Source: Sphingobacterium sp. UBA7855 (GTDB lineage Bacteria; Bacteroidota; Bacteroidia; Sphingobacteriales; Sphingobacteriaceae). From it: 64,000 bases of DNA. Shown here one piece after another: positions 37,226 to 44,624 of this stretch (position 1 is the stretch's first letter; each line of letters opens with the position of its first letter). A program made the translations under genes and the position numbers. The notes below the pieces were generated by a model. The model was not told the DNA's origin, did no database searches, and saw only the letters and a program-made list of their open reading frames with translations. The stretch is from NCBI GenBank assembly GCA_002500745.1, contig DLST01000012.1, positions 1 through 64,000 on the forward strand. Direction: 5' to 3'.

Positions 37226-39449
37226 GGCCTTTGGAATTTGAATGATCAACGGACTGACTTATGTGCAAATAAGGGGTTGGTTTCTCCTCGATGACGATCT
37301 GTAAACCATATTGCTTCAGTAGATTTTGAATATTTCCAAACTTTTGCTCTTGTGCTAGCGCAATAGGAAAAGAAAATTTAGCCGGAAAATCAGGTGCTAT
37401 TCCTGTCCGATCCCAGATCCTATATTCTGTCAATTCCAACGACTTTAAATTTTTGAGTGCATTCTCGATGAATAACTTAAAATGCGGTTGGTCGCCAAAA
37501 GGGACAGCATAGTTTTCGTAACCCTTCTTTGGCGGACGCTGTAGCGTTCGTGACAATCTGATTTCCGCTTGTTTGATGGTATTCAGCGGGATTAAAATCG
37601 GGTAGCGTCTCATTTCACCGTATTGCACGTTTGCTTTCAGCCCAAATTTGCCTTCAATCTGAGCAGCCAGTAACTTTTGCATTTTTATTCTTGCCCCATT
37701 GATGCCACTGTCTCTCGGGACGCGCACCATAATGCTAAAATAATGCTGCCGCTTCCAATCTTCCAACTGCTTATCTTTGTAGAGATCGCCCGTCCAAGTT
37801 TCCTTTGGTCTACTTTCTTCCAGATATGAAGTAAAATCACCTCCGACATTCCATCTAATCGCGCTCTTTTTGCTTTGGTACGGATATATTTGGTCTTTAT
37901 AAGCTTCTCGATAAATACGATCTATGGTTGAATTAATGGCATACAGTGATAACGAATCTCTGGTCTTAAATACGTTAAAATTTGTTGCAGTATAGCCTGA
38001 AATATATCCAACCAATTTACTGTCCTGGCTATCGTAAATAACATGATCAGGTAATCCATTATCCTTAGTAAAAAGCGTCGTGTTCGTATCGATTAGCTTA
38101 ACCTCTGTTTTATTGAAGACTTCAAACTTACTATCGTTTAAAACTGCATTGATATTCGCTGTATTGGCATACCCCGCTTTTGGGGTTGCTATGACACGGC
38201 CATCTTTGATCCATACCATAAACGGTAACGCTTGGTGAGAAAATCGAGTTGTGAGGAAGCTATCTTCATAGATTGATTGGTAATCCCACTTAAAATAATT
38301 TAGTGTTTTCGATATATCTTTCAATCCAATGGTAGTGACAGGTATGACGACAACTTTATCTTGATCCCAGTTTTTTTTGAGTGAATCAAGCTTTTTTAAG
38401 GAGCCTAAGCAAGGGCTACACCATGGAGCCCAGAATTCTAATATAATTAGCTTATTTTTATGCACCGAAAGATCGGCCTGTGATACGGCTTTGGAGCTCC
38501 AGTCGACAGTTTTGTGCACGTAAGTATAAAAATCATCGCCGACAGGATCACCTACTTTCAAAGTTTGGATCTCGGATGGCCCATCGGCCCCGCTGTCCTT
38601 GCGGGGCGTCTGAGCCGATAAACTAAACATAGAAACTAAACATAAAAACAAGCATGTCAAAATGATGCGATAGGCAGGCTTATAGTCTGCAACAGATAGA
38701 AAGCATTTTAAAGCCTGCTGAGCAACCAATTTACTTGATACAAGCAAAGTGTTGCGTTGCGATGAAAGAGAGGCACAAGCCGCCTTAAAAGACCTTAAAA
38801 CAGATCGCTTAGATTCAACTGTATTGGTTGACACAGGATCTACTATTAATTTTTCAACCAATACCTGCTCAATAGGTAACCAATTCCCCCCTTTCTCCCA
38901 GCGTTGCTCGAATTTTCTTCGGGTGGGCTTCGGGTCTCCTTCGGATAAAATACGAGTAACGGCAAAGCAAAAGCCGAGGCCGACCACATGAAAGGCAGGA
39001 ATTGGGGCGAAGTTGGTCAGGAAAAAGTTCCTAGAAGGTGATACCTCTCCCCCTAGTCGGCTGGCCTTCGGCTGGGCTTTGGGATTTCTTCGGGGCATGG
39101 TCGAGGCATGTTCGGGGGCTCTTCGACTCGGCTTCGGCAGGGCTTCGACAGCGCTTCGGGTAGGAGTCGAAGCGCAGTCGAACAACAGTCGAAGCGTTCC
39201 CGAAGAAGAGTCGACGTTGGTACGAAGCAGTGTCGAACGATCCTCAAACAAAAGCCGAAGACCTCCCGAGGAAACAGCTGTTTTAATTTGATTTTGAATT
39301 TCACTGCTATAGCGCTTTTTTAGTCTAACATGCTTACGCAACAGTTGCGTAAGTCGCGCTATAACTGCACTTAAGCAGTGCTTCACAGGAACTTTAAATA
39401 TATAGATTATACAGCCCATTACAAAGGCTAAAAACTTCAGGATATTCAT
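37212..39449 (-). CDS. TlpA-type thioredoxin protein with repeat-rich N-terminal extension
   Basis: A 745-codon open frame in three parts. Residues 1-60 hold a membrane-like segment (FLAFVMGCIIYIFKV). Residues 61-135 are three 22-residue repeats plus the start of a fourth, rich in Arg, Ser, Thr and Pro. After a poorly conserved linker, a second signal-like segment (ILTCLFLCLVSMFSLSAQ, about 261-278) precedes a thioredoxin fold with active site EFWAPWCSPC (about 338-347). The C-terminal 400 residues are of unknown fold. The start at 39449 keeps the whole frame, but the mature protein might be made from a non-ATG start near the second signal. First gene of the TlpA-SusC-SusD operon. Confidence 0.75.
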   Translation of the reverse strand: MNILKFLAFVMGCIIYIFKVPVKHCLSAVIARLTQLLRKHVRLKKRYSSEIQNQIKTAVSSGGLRLLFEDRSTLLRTNVDSSSGTLRLLFDCASTPTRSAVEALPKPSRRAPEHASTMPRRNPKAQPKASRLGGEVSPSRNFFLTNFAPIPAFHVVGLGFCFAVTRILSEGDPKPTRRKFEQRWEKGGNWLPIEQVLVEKLIVDPVSTNTVESKRSVLRSFKAACASLSSQRNTLLVSSKLVAQQALKCFLSVADYKPAYRIILTCLFLCLVSMFSLSAQTPRKDSGADGPSEIQTLKVGDPVGDDFYTYVHKTVDWSSKAVSQADLSVHKNKLIILEFWAPWCSPCLGSLKKLDSLKKNWDQDKVVVIPVTTIGLKDISKTLNYFKWDYQSIYEDSFLTTRFSHQALPFMVWIKDGRVIATPKAGYANTANINAVLNDSKFEVFNKTEVKLIDTNTTLFTKDNGLPDHVIYDSQDSKLVGYISGYTATNFNVFKTRDSLSLYAINSTIDRIYREAYKDQIYPYQSKKSAIRWNVGGDFTSYLEESRPKETWTGDLYKDKQLEDWKRQHYFSIMVRVPRDSGINGARIKMQKLLAAQIEGKFGLKANVQYGEMRRYPILIPLNTIKQAEIRLSRTLQRPPKKGYENYAVPFGDQPHFKLFIENALKNLKSLELTEYRIWDRTGIAPDFPAKFSFPIALAQEQKFGNIQNLLKQYGLQIVIEEKPTPYLHISQSVDHSNSKGHENL
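39063..39260. repeat. Three tandem 66-bp repeats inside the TlpA gene
   Basis: On the minus strand the encoded units begin at residues 64 (LRLLFEDRSTLLR), 86 (LRLLFDCASTPTR) and 108 (SRRAPEHASTMPR), exactly 22 residues apart. A partial fourth begins at 130. The DNA is dense in TTCG and CGAA and has no stop codon in several frames on both strands, unlike flanking DNA. Confidence 0.75.
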
Positions 39450-39467
39450 TATTTAGTTTATTAGTGG

Positions 39468-39842
39468 TTACTTCGATAACCTACTGAAGAACTCGGCGAT
39501 TTCTCTGCTCAATTCGATCTCTCTTTTGATGCGCAATTTAGCTTCTGCTGACAGTTGCATTTTACTAGGATCAATATGACGATAATTGGCAACACAGTAT
39601 GCGATCAATACGCGGTACAATGCAGTTGCAAATTCCTGCATTTTTACATCTTCAAGGAGTTTATTTTCTTCTAAACCACCATCGAGATACGTGCTCAAAA
39701 GTTGCAATATATTAGCAGATATAGTCTCTAGCGCATAGTGATTCCAAAAAGATTCAATCTCCTTTATAGGATCATAATCGACCTTATGGACATCAAAAAT
39801 TATCAAGTCAAAAGCAAGTTGTAGCGCTAAAATCCTGTTCAT
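39468..39842 (-). CDS. Hypothetical helical protein
   Basis: A 124-aa soluble product, helical throughout by eye, with EIESFWNHYALETISANILQ and a charged C-terminus (KLRIKREIELSREIAEFFSR). No signal peptide and no recognised domain. It starts the minus-strand operon with the TlpA protein and the third SusCD pair (18-base gap), so it may be a regulator or cofactor of that transport system. That is inference from position only. Confidence 0.6.
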   Translation of the reverse strand: MNRILALQLAFDLIIFDVHKVDYDPIKEIESFWNHYALETISANILQLLSTYLDGGLEENKLLEDVKMQEFATALYRVLIAYCVANYRHIDPSKMQLSAEAKLRIKREIELSREIAEFFSRLSK

Positions 39843-40459
39843 TTTTCAGTAAATCTTCGTAACCGAAAGTACATAGCATCCCCTCTCCGATCGAAATCAG
39901 CTTTTTATTGGGAGCCTGATGTTACTCAGTTCACATTAGTAATAATTAATTCATTCTGGAAGCCAGAACGCGTTTGAATGAGGGGTCACAAAGGTGTATA
40001 ATATTGGCGTTACGCGTTCCATGGCAAGAGAAACCAAATCTAATTTGGCCTAACCAGCCGAGCTACTCGGGGGCCGTGATGATGTTTTTTGATTGTTGTT
40101 TTTTGTTCATAACTCGTTCTATTGGTAACGAGTCTTGTCGGTAGGTCGCCTAATGATAAATGTGGGACTGCACACCGTACCTGAAATAAAGTTTCTGACG
40201 CCTTACACACCACGGATTTACAGCAGTACCCACATCTATCTGTTATGCAAATATAGCATAAAAGTATAGACATGGGTGTTTAATCTGCTGTCTTGCGGTG
40301 TGGCGTCAGAAAATACAGGCACAAGACTCTTTGATTTAAACACCTAAACTATAGATGACTGATCTAATATTTTACTTAAACAAAGATACTAAAGTGATTT
40401 ATAAAATTCAAATTATTTACAGCACAAAGCATAAAATATTTCTATTCCTTAATTTATCT
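39843..40459. other. 617-base region without a convincing gene; several hairpins
   Basis: It contains CCGAGCTACTCGG flanked by GGCC arms near 40049-40077, an ACTCGTT/AACGAGT inverted repeat near 40112-40132, and a long-range pair (TGACGCC...ACACC near 40197, GGTGTGGCGTCA near 40298). On the minus strand there is a 15-codon frame starting MNKKQQSKN. The 77-codon minus-strand frame at 40040-40273 looks spurious: Cys-rich and of odd composition. The region could be a structured leader of the minus-strand operon, the promoter zone for the plus-strand HTH gene, or a degraded element. Confidence 0.4.
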
Positions 40460-41050
40460 ATGAATAAAAACACGTGGTATCTATTTCCAATTGAACTTTA
40501 TATTATTATTGCTGTTAGAAATATTCGATTTGAATTAGGAATTTCTGGCGAAGATATTTCTGAACATCTTGAAAAAAATGAAAAATATATCGGACACATG
40601 GAAAGCGCTGCGAACAATTCAAAATACAATGATGAGGTTTTGAGCGAAATTGCTATATACTTTTCTGAAATTGCCAAATTGAGACAACAGGAACTTAAAA
40701 ATTCAGGCGATAGCACAGTTATTAAAACGGAATATACTATTTATGATTTCTATCCGAAAGAGATTTTATCCAACGATAAAGTCCTCAAAGAAATTCCTCC
40801 TATTCCACCTGGCGTAGGTCCAGCGCCTACACTAAATGCATTAATAGAGGACCAAACTTTTTTCAAAAAAGCAAAGACCCTAAATGAAATTGTGATCAAA
40901 GCTAATGTAGTCCAAAATCAAAACTGGGAAGCAAAAGACTTTACCCGTCCATTAGAGCGTGCTGTAAAAGTTAAAAATAAAAGACTGAAGGTAGTGCTTA
41001 AAGGCGACCTTAATACATACATCCTTATCAGTAAGCAGAAAAAGGATTAG
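40460..41050 (+). CDS. Putative HTH protein, first of a tandem pair
   Basis: A 196-aa product from the ATG at 40460. Upstream in-frame codons are low-complexity and unlikely to be coding. Residues about 15-70 look like an Xre-type helix-turn-helix (LGISGEDISEHLEKNEKYIG). A Pro-rich linker (EIPPIPPGVGPAPT) and a C-terminal part that could be a winged helix follow. The same layout recurs in the next gene, suggesting paralogues. It opens the AT-rich defence island. Its role may be regulatory; no enzyme motif is seen. Confidence 0.6.
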   Translation: MNKNTWYLFPIELYIIIAVRNIRFELGISGEDISEHLEKNEKYIGHMESAANNSKYNDEVLSEIAIYFSEIAKLRQQELKNSGDSTVIKTEYTIYDFYPKEILSNDKVLKEIPPIPPGVGPAPTLNALIEDQTFFKKAKTLNEIVIKANVVQNQNWEAKDFTRPLERAVKVKNKRLKVVLKGDLNTYILISKQKKD

Positions 41051-41068
41051 TATCTTTGCGGTCAAAGA
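41051..41068 (+). promoter_or_regulatory. -7 element overlapping an inverted repeat
   Basis: TATCTTTG at 41051-41058 fits TAnnTTTG. The same bases form TCTTTG-CGGT-CAAAGA (41053-41068), a perfect 6-bp inverted repeat, immediately before the ATG at 41070. No TTTG at the expected -33 spacing. A leaderless or very short-leader transcript with autoregulation by the HTH protein is possible. Confidence 0.45.
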
Positions 41069-41069
41069 A

Positions 41070-41729
41070 ATGGCCAATTTTATGCAAGCTGATCTTAAAT
41101 TTGAAATAATTAATATTAATGCCATGCCCCGAATAGAGGTGGAGAAAATGCTCAATATTTTTCTTTTGAGGAAGAAAAGAGGCTATAATCAATTCGAGCT
41201 TTCTTTTCTTATGGGCCAACGCGACTTTTATGTTCGTGACGCTGAAGATCCTACTCATACCTTAATTTACTCCATACCGTTTAATAATATATTTCGTGAG
41301 ATTTTCGATTGTGATATTGATCAAATTGTACCAGATATCACTAACTCAGATTATACAATTCAAATATCTGTAGCAAAGAGTGAATCTGACTTGGTTGTTT
41401 ATAAAGCTGAAAAAATCCTCAAAGATGGCCGAATAGAACTTGTAGGCACCTTATCCACTGAACCAAAAGATCTATTACTCGAATCTCCATGTATAATCAC
41501 AGAACAATCAGTTAAAGATTGGGTATTGCACCAAATCTCCACAGGATATTTTAGCGAACCTAAAAATGCCTTACAGATTCTCAAAGATTGTGAGAAAGAA
41601 TTCGATGGACCAGTACGTCCATTATTTCTTGCAAATGCTTTAAAAGCCTGTAATGGAACAAAAGGAACTCCTAAGTTGACGAGCAAGAAAGATGAGAATG
41701 GAAGGTTTGTTTATTTCAAAAATAATTAG
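41070..41729 (+). CDS. Putative HTH protein, second of a tandem pair
   Basis: A 219-aa soluble product. Residues about 25-85 look like an Xre-type helix-turn-helix (LLRKKRGYNQFELSFLMGQR). The last 75 residues resemble a winged helix (WVLHQISTGYFSEPKNALQI, RPLFLANALKACNG), ending in ENGRFVYFKNN. The layout parallels the preceding gene, from which it is separated by 19 bases holding a possible promoter and operator. Function is unknown; it may be a regulator linked to the restriction-modification genes downstream. Confidence 0.6.
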   Translation: MANFMQADLKFEIININAMPRIEVEKMLNIFLLRKKRGYNQFELSFLMGQRDFYVRDAEDPTHTLIYSIPFNNIFREIFDCDIDQIVPDITNSDYTIQISVAKSESDLVVYKAEKILKDGRIELVGTLSTEPKDLLLESPCIITEQSVKDWVLHQISTGYFSEPKNALQILKDCEKEFDGPVRPLFLANALKACNGTKGTPKLTSKKDENGRFVYFKNN

Positions 41730-41738
41730 ATTAAACAA

Positions 41739-42413
41739 TTGAAGTTAACAAAAGCAAAATTAATCGCTAAAGTCAAGGCACCTTTAGAAAAATTAGGATA
41801 TATTTTTTTTAAAGACCCCATTTCCAGTGCGCAGGGATTTTTTTCAAAAAAGTTAGATAATGGCTTATACTTGACGTTAGGTTTAACCATTTCGAGACAT
41901 ATGGAGAGCAATTTTACTGGATCTTTTTATTATTCCAAAACAACCCGGTGGGCGGCGGTTTGGGATGACATCCCGGAAGAAAGTTACGTACGCCCAGGCT
42001 TCTTGATGTCAACGGAAGAACGGAAGATTTATTTTAAAACTGAAAATGAACAATTACGCGATTATTGGTGGGATGGTTTAGATGATTCATCGGTCGCTTC
42101 TTTTATTGAAGTCATCAAGCTCACCGAATCAAGATTGTATGAGGACCGATTGTTGACAAAAAAGATAGAAGATAGCCGCAGAGTATCGCAATTAAAAAAT
42201 TACGCCGATGAAGTAAATAAATCGGTCTTCGAAATCGAGAAACTGAATTTCACTTATTCTTATTTACCAGATAAAGAAGTAAGCGGAATACCTATGCGGT
42301 GGTTTAAGGCTAGTGAGTATGTCTTAAAAAAACAGAATGGTATACTCAATAAGAATACGGTTAAAAATTTGGCGTCTGATGCTTTTATTCAAATTACAAT
42401 TGACAATCTTTGA
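41739..42413 (+). CDS. Hypothetical protein, loosely DUF4304-like
   Basis: A 224-aa product. The only start that keeps the conserved-looking N-terminus is a TTG at 41739, nine bases after the previous stop; the first ATG lies 50 codons in. Residues about 8-80 (LEKLGYIFFKDPISSAQGFF, LGLTISRHMESNFTGSFYYS) resemble DUF4304-type domains in layout. The rest is helical and charged. I see no catalytic motif. It probably shares a transcript with the HTH gene before it. Confidence 0.5.
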   Translation: MKLTKAKLIAKVKAPLEKLGYIFFKDPISSAQGFFSKKLDNGLYLTLGLTISRHMESNFTGSFYYSKTTRWAAVWDDIPEESYVRPGFLMSTEERKIYFKTENEQLRDYWWDGLDDSSVASFIEVIKLTESRLYEDRLLTKKIEDSRRVSQLKNYADEVNKSVFEIEKLNFTYSYLPDKEVSGIPMRWFKASEYVLKKQNGILNKNTVKNLASDAFIQITIDNL

Positions 42414-42438
42414 AACATAGGAATAGGAGAATAATTAG

Positions 42439-42666
42439 CTATTTTCTCATATCTCTCCTTTTAGCATTATGATTGTACCGCTTTCCATCTTTTGCGCCAC
42501 TCCAGACCTCAGTAACACTATGAATTTTATAAGGAGCCTCTTTTCCTAAATGTACAAGTTTTCTACAAAATTTTCTGAAAGTTCTATTCCATCGCCTTTT
42601 ATCTTGTTTCTCAGACTCTGTAGTAGTAATCCCGAATATTTTAGTTTTTCGTAACGATCTTGACAT
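42439..42666 (-). CDS. Small basic conserved-type protein
   Basis: A 75-aa very basic product beginning MSRSLRKTKIFGITTTESEK and ending KRYNHNAKRRDMRK. I recall similar short basic proteins in other Bacteroidota genomes that share an N-terminal S-x-R-K-T-x-I-x-G-x-T-T motif. Their function is unknown; the charge suggests nucleic-acid contact. It stands alone on the minus strand between two plus-strand gene groups. Confidence 0.6.
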   Translation of the reverse strand: MSRSLRKTKIFGITTTESEKQDKRRWNRTFRKFCRKLVHLGKEAPYKIHSVTEVWSGAKDGKRYNHNAKRRDMRK

Positions 42667-42874
42667 CGTTGTTTTATAAGTATTGATTTGATCAAACGTG
42701 TGAATGCAAAGATAAGTATACCTGACGACTATTCAAACCGAGTGCAGCGAGCTCATGAATAGTCATATATTTTTTCGCCGTCGTTCTTAAAAATACACCA
42801 TTTTTTTTTCTAATAGACGCCAATAGTCATTATTTTTCAACCCTCCCTATTTACGCTGATTTTTACACAGAAAT

Positions 42875-42898
42875 TACCATATAAAGATGGTATCTTTA
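42875..42898 (+). promoter_or_regulatory. Promoter and operator candidate of the hsd operon
   Basis: TACCAT (42875-42880) and ATGGTA (42887-42892) form a 6-bp inverted repeat that overlaps TATCTTTA (42891-42898), close to the TAnnTTTG element. Transcription would begin at about 42905. The Xre protein encoded directly downstream is the natural candidate to bind it and repress the operon. Confidence 0.5.
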
Positions 42899-42916
42899 CA
42901 CAAAATGCAAATTACT

Positions 42917-43123
42917 ATGCCAAAGAGAGTAATTAACCGACTAAAAGTTGTTTTAGTAGAGCAAGGTAAAACCAGTAAGTGGCTTGCCGAACAATTAGGT
43001 AAAAATGAAACTACCGTTTCTCGCTGGTGCACCAACGAAGTGCAACCTAGTTTAGATAATTTGGTAAATATTGCAGAACTATTAAATATTGATATTAAAG
43101 AATTATTGAATTCGAGTAAATAA
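42917..43123 (+). CDS. Xre-family helix-turn-helix regulator of the RM operon
   Basis: A small HTH protein of 68 aa from the ATG at 42917 (MPKRVINRLKVVLVEQGKTS). Starts 12 or 30 bases further upstream are possible but would begin at or before the predicted transcription start. The HTH is clear: SKWLAEQLGKNETTVSRWC followed by PSLDNLVNIAELL. Such small regulators commonly precede type I RM genes in Bacteroidota. Its stop codon abuts the hsdM start, so it is the first gene of the operon and probably controls it. Confidence 0.88.
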   Translation: MPKRVINRLKVVLVEQGKTSKWLAEQLGKNETTVSRWCTNEVQPSLDNLVNIAELLNIDIKELLNSSK

Positions 43124-44611
43124 ATGAGTGCCAAACAAAAAATAACCCAATCTCAGTTAGAACAATACTTATCAAAGGCTGCATGGATCTTAAAAGGTCC
43201 CGTAGATGCTTCTGATTTTAAGGTATATATATTCCCCATATTGTTTTTCAAACGGATATCTGATGTATATGATGAAGAATTTGCTGTTGCAATGGCCGAA
43301 TCGGACGGCGACCCCGATTATGCATCATTGCCCGAATTTCATCGTTTTGTTATACCTGAGGGTTGCCATTGGAAAACCGTACGAGAAACTACTATCAATG
43401 TCGGTTTAGCGATCGAATCGGCACTTAGAGGAATAGAGCAAGCCAATCAACAATACTTGTATGGCATATTTGGTGATGCACAATGGAGTAATAAAAGTAA
43501 ACTGTCGGACCGCTTATTAATAGATCTTATAGAGCACTTTTCACAATATGAGCTCTCCAACAGCAATGCGGAAGCGGATATTTTAGGAAATGCGTACGAA
43601 TATCTTATCAAACACTTTGCCGACTTAACCAACAAAAAAGCTGGTGAATTTTATACAGCACGGTCCCTTGTCCGATTATTGGGCTTGATATTAGATCCTA
43701 AAACTGGAGAATCTGTTTATGATCCAGCTTGTGGGACTGGTGGAATGTTGTTAGAATGTGTAGACCATTTACGTGAAAAAGGAGAAGATTACCGTACACT
43801 CAAGCTTTATGGACAAGAAAAAAATCTAACGTCAAGTGCCATTGCTCGCATGAATATGTTTCTGCATGGCATGGAAGATTTTAAGATTGTTCGTGAAGAT
43901 ACACTGAGAAATCCTGCGTTTTTCACTTCTGACGGCCTGCAAAAGTTTGACTGTGTCATAGCAAACCCACCTTTCTCACTGAAAGATTGGGGTGCGAATA
44001 ATTGGATAAATGATCCCTATGGACGTAACATCGCTGGAGTTCCACCTAAAGGGAACGGTGATATGGCCTGGGTACAACACATGATTACCTCCATGAACGC
44101 GACAGGTCGCATGGCGGTTGTGTTACCTCACGGTGTACTTTTTCGAAAAGCATCCGAACAAAGGATCCGCCGGACTTTATTAGAAATGGATTTACTGGAA
44201 GCTGTTATTGGCCTTGGTGCAAATATTTTCTACGGCACGCAGTTAGCAGCTTGTGTCTTAGTTTTCAAACAACAAAAAATAGCTAAAAAACAAAATAAAG
44301 TGTTATTTATCGATGCGTCAGATCAGATACGAATAGGAAGGGCACAAAATTTCCTGGATAAAGAGCAAGTACAACAAATTTTTGACTGGTACAGTAGTTA
44401 TTCTGATGTAGAAAACTATGTAAAAGTCGTAGATATACATCAAATTAAAGAGAATGATTTCAATCTAAATATTCCACTCTATATCGATAAAGTAATTGAA
44501 GATAATCTTCCATCTGTTGACGAAGCGATGGCGCAATTAAAATCGGCATGGAAAGAAAGTCAGCAGGCGGACGAATATTTTAAGACCAAATTAGCAAAGT
44601 ATATCGCTTAG
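43124..44611 (+). CDS. hsdM: Type I RM methyltransferase subunit HsdM, copy 1
   Basis: A 495-aa N6-adenine DNA methyltransferase subunit. An N-terminal helical HsdM domain is at residues about 8-150. The SAM-binding motif I is VYDPACGTGGML (about 199-210) and the catalytic motif IV NPPF is at about 280-283, both intact. It is about half identical by eye to the second HsdM that follows 13 bases later. Having two complete methylase genes in one hsd operon is unusual. They may form a heterodimer with one HsdS. Confidence 0.93.
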   Translation: MSAKQKITQSQLEQYLSKAAWILKGPVDASDFKVYIFPILFFKRISDVYDEEFAVAMAESDGDPDYASLPEFHRFVIPEGCHWKTVRETTINVGLAIESALRGIEQANQQYLYGIFGDAQWSNKSKLSDRLLIDLIEHFSQYELSNSNAEADILGNAYEYLIKHFADLTNKKAGEFYTARSLVRLLGLILDPKTGESVYDPACGTGGMLLECVDHLREKGEDYRTLKLYGQEKNLTSSAIARMNMFLHGMEDFKIVREDTLRNPAFFTSDGLQKFDCVIANPPFSLKDWGANNWINDPYGRNIAGVPPKGNGDMAWVQHMITSMNATGRMAVVLPHGVLFRKASEQRIRRTLLEMDLLEAVIGLGANIFYGTQLAACVLVFKQQKIAKKQNKVLFIDASDQIRIGRAQNFLDKEQVQQIFDWYSSYSDVENYVKVVDIHQIKENDFNLNIPLYIDKVIEDNLPSVDEAMAQLKSAWKESQQADEYFKTKLAKYIA

Positions 44612-44624
44612 AAGGATAACTACA

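Noticed and set aside
39013..39323. Several overlapping open frames on both strands in the repeat region
   Set aside because: They arise because the TTCG/CGAA repeats lack stop codons in many frames. Only the minus-strand frame joined to the thioredoxin domain has support.
40040..40273. 77-codon Cys- and His-rich minus-strand frame
   Set aside because: Composition is unlike a real protein and it overlaps hairpin structures; treated as non-coding.
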